From NCBI RefSeq assembly GCF_008011665.1, contig NZ_VOWJ01000021.1, forward strand, positions 112,537 to 176,536: DNA of 64,000 bases, read 5' to 3'. The notes below the pieces were generated by a model. It was not told the origin of the DNA, did not search any database, and worked only from the letters and a program-made list of their open reading frames with translations. The position numbers were made by a program, and so were the translations under genes. The DNA is from Campylobacter volucris. Its GTDB lineage: Bacteria; Campylobacterota; Campylobacteria; Campylobacterales; Campylobacteraceae. This document shows positions 53,349 through 62,979 of this stretch, piece by piece (position 1 is the stretch's first letter; each line of letters begins with the position of its first letter).

Positions 53349-54719
53349 TTATTCTTCATCTATATTGTTTTTGCGTACAACTTTAATGCGTGCTATGCTA
53401 TTACCATCCATTTTTTTAACTTCATAGTGACAAAATTCATCATCTATTTTATCTCCAACTACTGGTAATCTACCAAGAAGATTAAATACATAGCCACCTA
53501 TTGTTACTTGTTCTAATTCTTCATTAAAATTAATATCTAGAAGTTCTTCAACACCGCTAATTTCATAACGACCTTGAAATTCATAAATATTTTCTGCTAG
53601 TTTTTTATAATTTGGACTAGAATCATCATGTTCATCATTGATATCGCCAATAATTTCTTCCATAATATCTTCCATAGTCAAAATTCCAGCAGTTCCGCCA
53701 TATTCATCTACGACTAATGCAGTATGAACTTGCTCTTTATTCATCATAAATAAAATTTTTGAAATGCTGATATTTTCTGGAACTAGTATCATTTTAATTA
53801 AAAAATCATCAAGATTTTTTTTGCGTCCATTAAATTCATTTTGCATGATATCTCTAATGTGTACCATACCTAAAATGACATCTTTAGAACCATCTATATA
53901 AGGAAAACGAGTATGTTTGTATTTTGAAACTACTTGCATATTTTCTTCATAACTTTTTTGCTTGTTAAGACATATCATATCTTTTCTTGGAGTCATAATT
54001 TCTTTTGCAACGGTATCTGAAAAATCAACTGCATTGCGTATGATTTCAGTTTCAAATTCATCTAAAATACCGCCTTTTTGACTTTCACTGGCTATGAATT
54101 TAATTTCTTCTTCAGAATGAGTTAATTCATGTTCTTTTACAGGTTTTATACCTATAATTTTTAAAGAAATTGCTGCTAAAAAATCAAATGTTTTAATGAA
54201 AGGTAAGAAAAGCAACCAAAACAAATGTAAAGGTCTAGCTATCCATAAGACTACTTTATCAGCTATGGTTATGGCTATGCTTTTTGGTACTAATTCTCCT
54301 AAAACTACATGAAGTAAAGTTATTGTTGCAAATGCTATAATAAAAGCTATAGTATGCACTAATGTTTGGGTAATTCCTAAATTTGTTAGTGGTATTTCAA
54401 GAATTTTAGCAATAGCAGGTTCGCCTATCCAACCAAGAGCAAGTGAGCTTAAAGTGATACCTAGTTGGCAAGCGCTAAGATAAGTATCAAGTTTAGAAGT
54501 AACATCTAAAGCTTTTTTTGCATTTGGTTTTTTTTCTTTAACCATTTCTTCAAGTTTTGATCTTCTTACTTTTACAATGCTAAATTCAGAAAGAACAAAA
54601 AAACCATTTAAAAGCACCAAAACCAATGCTATGATAATCATAAAAGTAGAATAGCCTACATCAAGCGAGGCAACTGCGGGTAAAGTTTGATTTAAATCTA
54701 AATGTTGACTGGGGTCCAA
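53349..54719 (-). CDS. CNNM/CorC (HlyC) family transporter-like protein
   Basis: A 456-residue inner-membrane protein: an N-terminal DUF21/CNNM domain with three or four hydrophobic segments (residues about 15-175), a CBS pair (EIMTPRKDMICLNK; VVDEYGGTAGILTMEDIMEE), and a C-terminal CorC_HlyC domain with VTIGGYVFNLLGRLPVVGDK. The family is linked to Mg/Co efflux; older hemolysin names are not supported. I chose the TTG at 54719 (product begins with L/M-DPSQHLDLNQ) because AAGGAG is about 6 bases upstream. The longer frame to 54761 starts in the promoter's TATAAT. Confidence 0.85.
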   Translation of the reverse strand: MDPSQHLDLNQTLPAVASLDVGYSTFMIIIALVLVLLNGFFVLSEFSIVKVRRSKLEEMVKEKKPNAKKALDVTSKLDTYLSACQLGITLSSLALGWIGEPAIAKILEIPLTNLGITQTLVHTIAFIIAFATITLLHVVLGELVPKSIAITIADKVVLWIARPLHLFWLLFLPFIKTFDFLAAISLKIIGIKPVKEHELTHSEEEIKFIASESQKGGILDEFETEIIRNAVDFSDTVAKEIMTPRKDMICLNKQKSYEENMQVVSKYKHTRFPYIDGSKDVILGMVHIRDIMQNEFNGRKKNLDDFLIKMILVPENISISKILFMMNKEQVHTALVVDEYGGTAGILTMEDIMEEIIGDINDEHDDSSPNYKKLAENIYEFQGRYEISGVEELLDINFNEELEQVTIGGYVFNLLGRLPVVGDKIDDEFCHYEVKKMDGNSIARIKVVRKNNIDEE

Positions 54720-54834
54720 TGAAACTCCTTGTTGAGAAATAAAGTATTTAATTATACACAAGCAAAAGTAAAATTTTAGCTTAAAAAATTTTACTTTTAT
54801 ATTAAATTAAAATTTATATATCAAAACTATTAAT

Positions 54835-55803
54835 TTATTTTCTATAATCAATGTTTTGCTCAAATTCATCTAAACGCTTATAAATACTGCGTAATTGAGT
54901 GATAGTTGTCCAATTTGTTATAAAGATACTAAAAGAACTTCTTACTTGATCAAAGGCATTGCCTACTTGTATAATAATGCCAAGTTGTATGACTCCTAAA
55001 AACAAACTTGGAGCCATAATTAAAAAAGGCACTATAACCATAATTTGTTCAAATAAATAAAGCCATATATTAAAATATCCATAATGTAAAAATAATCTTT
55101 TATAATTTACTTTAAGTCCTGTAAAAAGATTTAAAATACTTTCATCACTTGCATAATTTTTTCTATCATCTTCAGCATATACAAGTTCTTTTCTAAATGC
55201 TGCTTCTGCTTTTTGATTGTTATATTCAAGTCCAGGTAATTTAATACCTACAAACCAAGATATAACCAATCCCCCCAAAGAAACTAAAAATGCTATCCAT
55301 ACTAAAGAGCCTTTAATATCTTTTAAAATAGGCAAATTTACATGCTCGCTAAGCATCCATAATATTGGTATAAAAGCAATTAAGGTCATTAGAGCTCTTA
55401 CAAAAGCAAGCCCTAGGCTTTCGATAATTTTTGAAAAATTATAAATATCTTCTTGAATTCTTTGAGAGCTACCTTCTATATTATCATCTTTTTTTTGCCA
55501 AAATTTAATATAATCAAAAGTCATAGCCTCGCGCCATTTGAATGCATAAATGCTACCAAAATATTTAGTTATAGTAGCAATTAACACATAAGGCAAGGCA
55601 AGATATAAAAATTGTTTAATAAAATGATAAAAATCGTTAATACTGTGATTTTTAGCATTTTGTAAAACATCATAAAAATCCTTATACCATTCATTGATAG
55701 CCACATTAATAGATGTTTGAGCCAATAAAGCACCTAATAACAAAAATAAACCTAAATAAGCCCATAATGCCCATTGTTTTGATAAAAAAAACGATTTAAA
55801 CAA
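54835..55803 (-). CDS. SbmA/BacA-like peptide transporter
   Basis: A 322-residue inner-membrane protein of the SbmA/BacA family, which imports peptides (including some antimicrobial ones) using the proton gradient. It has about seven hydrophobic segments and the family patterns NEWYKDFYDVLQNAKNHSIN, FKWREAMTFDYIKFWQ, SSQRIQEDIYNFSKI and LPGLEYNNQKAEAAFRKELV. It is shorter than E. coli SbmA (406) mainly at the C-terminus. The family lacks an ATPase domain, and none is present. It lies 21 bp after tonB and may be part of that operon. Confidence 0.88.
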   Translation of the reverse strand: MFKSFFLSKQWALWAYLGLFLLLGALLAQTSINVAINEWYKDFYDVLQNAKNHSINDFYHFIKQFLYLALPYVLIATITKYFGSIYAFKWREAMTFDYIKFWQKKDDNIEGSSQRIQEDIYNFSKIIESLGLAFVRALMTLIAFIPILWMLSEHVNLPILKDIKGSLVWIAFLVSLGGLVISWFVGIKLPGLEYNNQKAEAAFRKELVYAEDDRKNYASDESILNLFTGLKVNYKRLFLHYGYFNIWLYLFEQIMVIVPFLIMAPSLFLGVIQLGIIIQVGNAFDQVRSSFSIFITNWTTITQLRSIYKRLDEFEQNIDYRK

Positions 55804-55824
55804 ATTTATCCTTTGCGTGTAATA

Positions 55825-56586
55825 TTATTTTCTATTTAAAAATTCTTTTATATTATAATTTATTGGTAAAATAAATGTAATTTTATCACTATTTTTAAGC
55901 ATTTCTTTTGGTGGTTTTGGTAAAGGCGAAGCTCGAGTAACCAAATCAAGTGCTTCATTATTTAAGATAGCGTATGAAGAATATCTTTTAATATCTTTTA
56001 ATATAACATTTCCATTCTCATTAATCATAACTTTTATACTTACTTTACCTTCTTGTTTTTCAAGTAATGCTTGTTGAGGATATTTTTGAAATTTTAATAA
56101 ATGAGCCATTAGCAATGCTTGATAGCTTTGAATTTGTTTTTTTGCATTGCCAGTGATTAAAGTTTGAGTAGTCTTTTCTTCACTTTTTAAAGGCGCATTT
56201 AAATTTTGCTCTTGTGCTTTTGAATTATTTAAAGTGTTTGCATTATTTGATGAATTATTTTGTGTATTATTGTTTTTTTGAGAAATTTTAAAAGATTTTT
56301 TTTCGCTTGATTGTAGTTTTGCTTTGCTTGCATTAGTTATTGAATCTAAAGCATAATTTTCACTTTTTTCTACATGGCTTTGAGTATTGGAAGATTTTTG
56401 CCGATCTATTGTTAATTTTTTGATTTCACCTATAGGAAGTTCAGAGACTATCATGATAGATTCAAATTTATCTCCCTGTTTTAAATTCAACCCTGTTGTC
56501 TGATAATCAGAAGATGAAGAAAAAAATATAAAAAAAATAATGATTATATGAAAAGATACCGATAAACAAAAACTTAGACTTTTCAT
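55825..56586 (-). CDS. tonB: TonB energy-transducing protein
   Basis: A 253-residue TonB: one N-terminal membrane anchor (SLSFCLSVSFHIIIIFFIFF), a long periplasmic linker rich in Asn, Ser, Lys and Gln instead of the usual Pro-Lys repeats, and a C-terminal domain (YPQQALLEKQEGKVSIKVMI, then ENGNVILKDIKRYSSYAILN and PLPKPPKEM). It transmits proton motive force from ExbBD to the outer-membrane receptor. The start is 1 bp from exbD. The linker composition is unusual compared with enteric TonB but common in Campylobacter. Confidence 0.93.
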   Translation of the reverse strand: MKSLSFCLSVSFHIIIIFFIFFSSSSDYQTTGLNLKQGDKFESIMIVSELPIGEIKKLTIDRQKSSNTQSHVEKSENYALDSITNASKAKLQSSEKKSFKISQKNNNTQNNSSNNANTLNNSKAQEQNLNAPLKSEEKTTQTLITGNAKKQIQSYQALLMAHLLKFQKYPQQALLEKQEGKVSIKVMINENGNVILKDIKRYSSYAILNNEALDLVTRASPLPKPPKEMLKNSDKITFILPINYNIKEFLNRK

Positions 56587-56587
56587 T

Positions 56588-56989
56588 TTATTGTTCTTTT
56601 TGTGAAACTAATGCAATTTTGACATATCCTTCTTCTCTAACTTTGCCAATAACTTGCATAATTTGCTCATATTGTGTCACTTTGTCTATATGAAAATAAA
56701 TAATTTCTTCTTTATTATTTTTACTTTTATCGTTGATAATAGAATTTATCTTTTCTAGAGTTGTTTTAGTGTCATTAATTGCAATTTCTCCATTTTTATC
56801 AATATAAACTACAATTGGATTTTTAGGTTTTTCTTCAGATTGTTTAGAGCTTTTTGGTAATTCTATTTTTAATGAATTGGTTACAATTGGTGTTACAGCC
56901 ATAAAAATAATGAGTAAAACTAGCATTATATCGATAAAAGGAGTAACATTGATCTCATTTAATTCTTTATCTTCTTCAATGTATTGCAT
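56588..56989 (-). CDS. exbD: Biopolymer transport protein ExbD
   Basis: A 133-residue single-span protein: EINVTPFIDIMLVLLIIFMA with the essential transmembrane Asp in the F-I-D-I/V-M-L-V-L-L-I-I-F-M motif, followed by a periplasmic domain (VVYIDKNGEIAINDT...EIIYFHIDK). Forms the proton channel motor with ExbB. Its start overlaps the exbB stop by 1 bp. Confidence 0.95.
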   Translation of the reverse strand: MQYIEEDKELNEINVTPFIDIMLVLLIIFMAVTPIVTNSLKIELPKSSKQSEEKPKNPIVVYIDKNGEIAINDTKTTLEKINSIINDKSKNNKEEIIYFHIDKVTQYEQIMQVIGKVREEGYVKIALVSQKEQ

Positions 56990-57735
56990 TAATTGTCCTT
57001 GGTTGAAAATTCTCTATTGTAGAGTAAATATAATTTAGATACATTTTGATTTAGTTCATTTGAGAAACTAATACTTAATCTTGATAGATAATTGTAAAAT
57101 AAAACAGAAGGTATAGCTACAACAAGTCCTAAGGCAGTAGCAAATAATGCTTCGGCTATGCCCGGTGCAATAATACTAAGACTGGTGTTTTCGGTTTTTG
57201 CTATATCAATAAAACTATGCATTATGCCCCATACTGTCCCAAACAATCCTATAAAAGGCGCACTTGAACTAATAGATGCTAAAAAAGAAATACTTTTTTT
57301 TGTATTTAAAATAATTGCATTGATTTTTAATTTTAAGCGTTGCTTTATTCTGTATTCTAGTGATTTGGATTTTATTTCACTTTTTTCTAGCTCATCATCT
57401 ATTTCTTTAAAAAAATTTAAAATAATGCTTTTATTAGAAAAATCAAGATTAGAAAAATTATATTTTTGTAAAATTTCTTCATCGTTTTTTAATATCTTGA
57501 TATATCTTTTATAGGTAATTGTTTTATAAATAAAAATTGTCCAACTAGTTATGGAAAATAAAACAAGTATCCAAATTATAGATTTTACAATTATATGAGC
57601 ATTTAGATATAAATTTTCAAAGTTTAAATTAACTTCGTTGGGATTTAGAGCAATATTACTCATATTTCCTTCATTTGCGTATAAAAAATTTATACACAAT
57701 AATAAAAACAAGCTAAATATTTTAATTTTTTTCAT
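56989..57735 (-). CDS. exbB: Biopolymer transport protein ExbB
   Basis: A 248-residue protein with a cleavable-looking N-terminus ([20 protein letters not shown]), a first membrane span (residues about 50-70), a cytoplasmic loop and the conserved pair of helices [20 protein letters not shown] and [21 protein letters not shown] prefer the ATG at 57735, with GGAG 6 bases upstream, over the in-frame ATG at 57747, which overlaps the receptor gene's stop but has no Shine-Dalgarno. Part of chaN-receptor-exbB-exbD-tonB. Confidence 0.93.
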   Translation of the reverse strand: MKKIKIFSLFLLLCINFLYANEGNMSNIALNPNEVNLNFENLYLNAHIIVKSIIWILVLFSITSWTIFIYKTITYKRYIKILKNDEEILQKYNFSNLDFSNKSIILNFFKEIDDELEKSEIKSKSLEYRIKQRLKLKINAIILNTKKSISFLASISSSAPFIGLFGTVWGIMHSFIDIAKTENTSLSIIAPGIAEALFATALGLVVAIPSVLFYNYLSRLSISFSNELNQNVSKLYLLYNREFSTKDN

Positions 57736-57746
57736 TTTCTTCTCCA

Positions 57747-60011
57747 TTAATATTTATACTCAAAACTTAAGATAAAAGTTCTACCGCGAGCCGAATTATT
57801 ATAAACATATACAGGATCAAATAATCCACCTATGTTTTGATTATCTCCTGTATTATAGGCATAAAGAGCATCCATATAATCTTTATCAAATAAATTTTGT
57901 ACTTCAGCTTTAATATTGAAATCTTTAAATAACTTATATTCTATATATAGATCCACTATTGTAGGAATTTTTGGAAGATCATCAGTTTTTTTAAGCGGAG
58001 CCATAGCATCTGGATTATTTGGATCATCATCTAAGCTTCCAACAGGTGCAATTCTTTTTGCTTTTCCTGTGTATTTAATGATGCTACCTATTGTCAATTT
58101 ATCATCTGCTCTTATCCCAATATCAAGATTTGCATAGTGTTCTGGTAATTGTGCAAATTGACTTTGTCCTGATTGAGCCCCACCGCTTTCTAAAGACTCA
58201 GAGTCTGAAAATTTGTGTTTTGATTTTTGATAAGTATAGGATAGGTTTAAATAAAAATGACTCATATCATATTTAAATTCAAGTTCAGCTCCATGAAATT
58301 TCGCTTTTTCATTATCATTTAACTGCATTACAAAAATACTATCATCTGCTTTTAGTTTATATCTTCGATTATAGATATAGTTTTTTACATCTGTGTTATA
58401 ATAAAGCAGTTTAAAACCTAATGTATCTTCGTCTTTTAGAATACTATGAGCAAAAGAATTAAAGCCGATTTGGTAAGTATAAGCATCTTCTTGTTTTAAC
58501 AAAGTATTCATATTGTGTTGTTTAGAAGCATCATGTGTAAAAAAATATTCTTGGACATTAGGAATTCTACTACTTTTAGAATAGGATATAAATGGATTAA
58601 ATAAAGGATTGATATCAGCAGACAACATGAAAGAATAATTAAAACTATTATAGTCTTTATTAATATATGTTGCATTTTTTGGTTGGCAATAAGGATTATT
58701 TTCGCTACATTCTCCTTTATATCCGCTAAGGTTAGCATTGGTCCAGTTTATGTTTGTATTTAACTTAAAAATATCTATTGTGTAATCTGTATCAATATAA
58801 AATGTTTTAATTTCTTGTTTTCCTTTGGGATAAAAACTTGTTAAAATATAAGGCAATAAAACTCTTTCTTGTGGAAAACTATTATCGTATTTATTATTTA
58901 AAATATTCACTCCATAGGTAAAATCAAAATTAGAATTATCACTAATTTCTTTTTTCATCGTATTGCTTAAATCAAAAGTTATAGCGCGGTTTTTTGTAAT
59001 AACTCCTTCCATATTATGATAACCCCAAGTGCTACCTTTATTATATTTTTGTCGCCCATCATTATAGGCAAATAAAAAATTTAAATCTAAGATATCATTT
59101 TCAGGATTATATCTATAATCTAATTGATAAGTATTATTATCCAATTTTCTTCCTGCTATGTTATTGTCGTAGGCTCTATAAGTTAATAAAAATTTATTAA
59201 AGTCATTTTCATATTCAAATTTTAAAAGTTGGCTTCTTGGTTGATTATATAATTTACTTGGATTAATAGGAGGATTTAAATTTGAATCAGGTACTCCGTC
59301 CCCATCGCTATCAAAAGGAGGTTTTTGATCCCCTATAAATCCACCTCCGCCAATTTTGTAATTTTGAGATACATTTTGACCGCTATACCCAAATAACATT
59401 CCCACACTTGCATTATTATCAAGTGAAGTTTTAGCTGCTATTGTTCCCATAAAATTAGGACCTATAGCATTACTCCCGTAGGAGTATTTTCCTAAAAATC
59501 CAAAAATATTGCCATCGCTAACAACATCATCTACACCAATAGTTCTAAAATTTGCTGTTCCCATTAAAGCATTTGATCCATTTGATCCACTAAAAAATCC
59601 ACGAGTCACATCCACTTTAACTAAAAAATTTTTATCAACTAAAGTATTAAAACTAGAAGTTCCTATTTGACCATGAAAACTATCATCACTTGCCGAACCA
59701 AAAAAAGTTTGAGTTACGCCATCTATTTTTGTATTTGCCCTACCAAGTCCTGTCATACCTCTGATATTTACAGAAACTCCTCCTTGTGCTTGATCTACTT
59801 GGGTATAAGCACCAGGTATGCTTCTGATGACAGAATCTATACTTTGTGTATCAAAATCATCTCTAGTGCTCACAGCTCCAGGAGTGACAAAAGGTTTGTC
59901 GTTGTTTTCAATTTTTGATCCAGAAATTTCTAAAGTATCTAGCTCTATTTCTTCGCCTAAAATTGCATTTGCTAATATTATTGTTAGATAAAATAAATTA
60001 TATTTTTTCAT
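57747..60011 (-). CDS. TonB-dependent outer membrane receptor
   Basis: A 754-residue receptor. Signal peptide [20 protein letters not shown], a TonB box-like [13 protein letters not shown], the plug ([40 protein letters not shown]) and a 22-strand barrel ending [11 protein letters not shown]. The plug opening and ChaN neighbour suggest haem or a siderophore; the C. jejuni counterpart (Cj0178/ctuA, from memory) is iron regulated. An extracellular loop near residue 245 carries a Ca-loop-like [11 protein letters not shown]. Overlaps chaN by 1 bp. Confidence 0.92.
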   Translation of the reverse strand: MKKYNLFYLTIILANAILGEEIELDTLEISGSKIENNDKPFVTPGAVSTRDDFDTQSIDSVIRSIPGAYTQVDQAQGGVSVNIRGMTGLGRANTKIDGVTQTFFGSASDDSFHGQIGTSSFNTLVDKNFLVKVDVTRGFFSGSNGSNALMGTANFRTIGVDDVVSDGNIFGFLGKYSYGSNAIGPNFMGTIAAKTSLDNNASVGMLFGYSGQNVSQNYKIGGGGFIGDQKPPFDSDGDGVPDSNLNPPINPSKLYNQPRSQLLKFEYENDFNKFLLTYRAYDNNIAGRKLDNNTYQLDYRYNPENDILDLNFLFAYNDGRQKYNKGSTWGYHNMEGVITKNRAITFDLSNTMKKEISDNSNFDFTYGVNILNNKYDNSFPQERVLLPYILTSFYPKGKQEIKTFYIDTDYTIDIFKLNTNINWTNANLSGYKGECSENNPYCQPKNATYINKDYNSFNYSFMLSADINPLFNPFISYSKSSRIPNVQEYFFTHDASKQHNMNTLLKQEDAYTYQIGFNSFAHSILKDEDTLGFKLLYYNTDVKNYIYNRRYKLKADDSIFVMQLNDNEKAKFHGAELEFKYDMSHFYLNLSYTYQKSKHKFSDSESLESGGAQSGQSQFAQLPEHYANLDIGIRADDKLTIGSIIKYTGKAKRIAPVGSLDDDPNNPDAMAPLKKTDDLPKIPTIVDLYIEYKLFKDFNIKAEVQNLFDKDYMDALYAYNTGDNQNIGGLFDPVYVYNNSARGRTFILSFEYKY

Positions 60012-60850
60012 TATTGATTATCTCCAAAAACAAAAACATAATCACCATCTTGATGTTCTATATTTTTTGGATCTGTGTTGAAGATTACAACTGAAATTTT
60101 TTTCTTGCTTTTAAAATCTTTTATATGTAATGGGATACCTATTTTTTTACTAACATGAAACATTCCTGCTACGAGTAAAATTGTATTTTTAGAATTGACT
60201 AAGACATCTGCCATTCTTCTATCTTTGAATTGTTGAATTTCTGTAAGTTTTTCTAAAAGTTTTTCATCCTCAATTTTATGAGAAGAAGAAATGATTTTTT
60301 TAATTTCTTGTTTTACTTTGTTTTGAATAGATAAATTTCCTTTTAAGGGTTGAGCTCCTTGATAAATTTGAGCAATTTCATCTTTAGATAAATTTGCACC
60401 AATCATATTAGTATTCGAGTAAAATGTTAATTTAATTAAATCCTTATAGGATTTCCAATCCCATGTTTTATCCCAATTTAATGCTTTTGATAACTTTTCT
60501 TCCTTGATATTTTCTTTTTGAATTTTAGCTTTATTTATAATTTCTTGATTAGAAGTTGGAAACATTTCAAAAGCTATATTTAGTTTTTGATTATTTTGGC
60601 TTAAATTACCCTCTAATGATTTGATAATCATAATTTCAGAATTTCTATGATACATATTATCATGTTTTTCACCTAATAAAATAATATTACTTTGTGAAAT
60701 ATCATGAATAAAATCATTAAATGAAATTTTTTGATTATCAGATGTTCTAAGAATAAAAAAATTTTGATTTTCTTTTAGTGGTATATTTGTATTTAAACCA
60801 GCACAAGAATAAAAAAATAATGCCAAAAATATAAAAAACAATTTTTTCAT
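60011..60850 (-). CDS. chaN: ChaN-family iron-regulated lipoprotein
   Basis: A 279-residue lipoprotein: the signal ends in a lipobox (FFYSCAGLN, Cys at about 16). The ChaN fold signatures are IILLGEKHDNMYHRNSEIMI (G-E-x-H-D-x-x-x-H) and the late MADVLVNSKNTILLVAGMFH followed by KKIGIPLHI. ChaN in C. jejuni binds two cofacial haems, with the metal bound by Tyr in that work (from memory). It is the first gene of the TonB operon, with a Fur-like site across its -10. Confidence 0.9.
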   Translation of the reverse strand: MKKLFFIFLALFFYSCAGLNTNIPLKENQNFFILRTSDNQKISFNDFIHDISQSNIILLGEKHDNMYHRNSEIMIIKSLEGNLSQNNQKLNIAFEMFPTSNQEIINKAKIQKENIKEEKLSKALNWDKTWDWKSYKDLIKLTFYSNTNMIGANLSKDEIAQIYQGAQPLKGNLSIQNKVKQEIKKIISSSHKIEDEKLLEKLTEIQQFKDRRMADVLVNSKNTILLVAGMFHVSKKIGIPLHIKDFKSKKKISVVIFNTDPKNIEHQDGDYVFVFGDNQ

Positions 60851-60881
60851 TTTTAATCACCTAATTTGAGTTGTTATTTTT

Positions 60882-60900
60882 GATAGTGAATATTAATATT
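60882..60900 (-). promoter_or_regulatory. Fur-like box over the chaN promoter
   Basis: GATAGTGAATATTAATATT agrees with the 19-base Fur consensus at 13 positions. It overlaps a minus-strand TATAAT (plus 60898-60903) about 50 bp before chaN, the right place for iron repression of the uptake operon. The match is moderate and the region is AT-rich. Confidence 0.4.
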
Positions 60901-61038
60901 ATATATCTAAAAATATTCTTAAAAATTTATATAATGTAAAATTTTGGCAACAATCTTAAATGTAAATTCAAAGAATCTAAATATAATTAGCACATATAAA
61001 ATATAAATACAAAATTTTAGAATTTTAAAGGAAAGTTG

Positions 61039-62244
61039 ATGAAAAATCTTTTGATTATAGGAGCTGGCGGAGTAAGTAGAGTAGCTACCGTAAAATGCGC
61101 TATGAATTCAGAGGTATTTAGCAAAATAACTTTAGCAAGTAGAACAAAAAGTAAATGCGATGAAATAGCCAAATTTATAAAAGAACGTTTAGGAGTTGAA
61201 ATTCAAACTGCACAAATCGATGCTGACGATACTGATGCTGTAGTAGAGCTCATAAAAAAAACTGGTGCTCAAATTTTATTAAATGTAGCTTTGCCTTATC
61301 AAGATTTAAGCTTAATGGATGCTTGTATAAAAGCAAAAATTCATTATGTAGATACAGCAAATTATGAACATCCTGATTTAGCTAAATTTGAATATAAAGA
61401 ACAATGGGCAAGAAATGAAAAATTTAAAGAAGCAGGTATTTTAGGACTTTTAGGAAGTGGTTTTGATCCTGGAGTGACTAATGTATTTTGTGCCTATGCA
61501 CAGCAAAATTTATTCGATGAAATTCATTATATAGATATCTTAGATTGCAATGCGGGAGATCATGGCTATGCTTTTGCTACAAATTTTAATCCTGAAATAA
61601 ATTTAAGAGAAGTATCGGCTAATGGAAGATACTGGGAAAATGGAAAATGGATAGAAACAAAACCTATGGAAATCAAAATGGAATGGGATTATCCAGAAGT
61701 TGGAGTAAAAGATAGTTATTTGCTTTATCATGAAGAATTAGAAAGCTTGGTAAAAAATATAAAAGGCTTAAAAAGAATAAGATTTTTTATGACTTTTGGA
61801 CAAAGTTATTTAACTCATATGAAATGTTTAGAAAATGTTGGGATGCTTGGTATTAAACCTATAATGCATAAAGGTGTAGAAATAATTCCTATAGAATTTT
61901 TAAAGACTTTACTTCCTGATCCTGCTAGTTTAGGATCTAGAACAAAAGGATATACAAATATAGGTTGTGTTATAAGAGGTATTAAAGATGGAAAAGATAA
62001 GCAAATTTATATCTATAATGTTTGTAATCACGAAGAGTGTTTTAAAGAAACAGGTGCACAAGCTGTAAGCTACACTACTGGAGTTCCTGCTATGATAGGA
62101 ACGAAGCTCATAGCTAAAGGAATTTGGAATAAACAAGGTGTGTTTAATATGGAAGAATTTGATGCTAAATCTTTTATGGATGAGCTAAATACTCAAGGAC
62201 TTCCATGGAAAATAATAGAAATGGAGCCAAATTTAGGAAAGTAA
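61039..62244 (+). CDS. Carboxynorspermidine synthase (saccharopine dehydrogenase family)
   Basis: A 401-residue NAD(P)H-dependent enzyme that condenses aspartate semialdehyde with diaminopropane or putrescine to carboxy(nor)spermidine, the first step of the alternative spermidine route used by Campylobacter. The Rossmann motif is MKNLLIIGAGGVSRVATVKC. LNVALPYQDLSLMDACIKAK, HYVDTANYEHPD and GLLGSGFDPGVTNVFCAYA are typical, as is VSYTTGVPAMIGTKLIA near the end. The ATG at 61039 follows AAAGGAAAG; the TTG just before it is not preferred. The decarboxylase partner is not in this window. Confidence 0.9.
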   Translation: MKNLLIIGAGGVSRVATVKCAMNSEVFSKITLASRTKSKCDEIAKFIKERLGVEIQTAQIDADDTDAVVELIKKTGAQILLNVALPYQDLSLMDACIKAKIHYVDTANYEHPDLAKFEYKEQWARNEKFKEAGILGLLGSGFDPGVTNVFCAYAQQNLFDEIHYIDILDCNAGDHGYAFATNFNPEINLREVSANGRYWENGKWIETKPMEIKMEWDYPEVGVKDSYLLYHEELESLVKNIKGLKRIRFFMTFGQSYLTHMKCLENVGMLGIKPIMHKGVEIIPIEFLKTLLPDPASLGSRTKGYTNIGCVIRGIKDGKDKQIYIYNVCNHEECFKETGAQAVSYTTGVPAMIGTKLIAKGIWNKQGVFNMEEFDAKSFMDELNTQGLPWKIIEMEPNLGK

Positions 62245-62259
62245 AATAAGGTCTAAAAA

Positions 62260-62940
62260 GTGTTGAAAAATTTAGAAAGTATAGATTGGGAACCTTTTTT
62301 GGTTTCCATTAAATTATCTTTTATTACTTGTGTGATTTTATTTTTATTTTGTATTTTTCTTGCTTGGCTTTTTGCTTTTAAAAATTTTAAAGCTAAAAAT
62401 TTTTTAGAAACATTTATATCTCTACCTTTAGTTTTACCTCCATCTGTTATGGGTTTTTATCTATTGATTTTATTTTCAAAATATTCCATAGTAGGAGAAT
62501 TTTTAGAGAAAAATTTTAGTATATCTTTGGCTTTTACTTTTGAAGGATTGGTAATTGCTAGTTGTATTTATTCTTTGCCTTTTATGTTTAACCCTTTATA
62601 TTCAGCTATGTTGGCTATTCCAAAAAACATTATAGAAGCTAGTTATTCTTTGGGAAAAAGTTTCCTAGAAACTCTTTTTCGAGTGATTTTGCCAAGTATA
62701 AAACCAGCTATAATAAGTGCTTTGGTTGTTACATTTGCTCATACTATGGGTGAATTTGGCATAGTGTTGATGATAGGAGGTTCATTAAGTGGTGAAACTA
62801 AAGTCGCAAGTATAGCTATTTATGAAAGTATGGAGAATTTAGATTTTACAACTGCACATATATATAGTTTGATTTTATTGATTTTTAGTTTTGTGGTTTT
62901 GTTTTGTGTAAATTTTTTTAAAAAAGAAAAATATAATTAA
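62260..62940 (+). CDS. modB: Molybdate ABC transporter permease ModB, orphan
   Basis: A 226-residue permease with five or six membrane spans and the ABC coupling loop EASYSLGKSFLETLFRVILP (E-A-A-x-x-L-G...F-x-x-V-x-L-P). SLPLVLPPSVMGFYLLILFS and GEFGIVLMIGGSLSGETK are ModB hallmarks. The start appears to be GTG (62260) with AAGG 9 bases upstream. Normally modA and modC lie beside modB, but here the upstream gene is carboxynorspermidine synthase and the downstream gene is a methyltransferase. A working transporter would need those subunits from elsewhere. Confidence 0.88.
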   Translation: MLKNLESIDWEPFLVSIKLSFITCVILFLFCIFLAWLFAFKNFKAKNFLETFISLPLVLPPSVMGFYLLILFSKYSIVGEFLEKNFSISLAFTFEGLVIASCIYSLPFMFNPLYSAMLAIPKNIIEASYSLGKSFLETLFRVILPSIKPAIISALVVTFAHTMGEFGIVLMIGGSLSGETKVASIAIYESMENLDFTTAHIYSLILLIFSFVVLFCVNFFKKEKYN

Positions 62941-62979
62941 TTACTGTATAATTATAAATCAAAATTTAAAGGAGAAATA

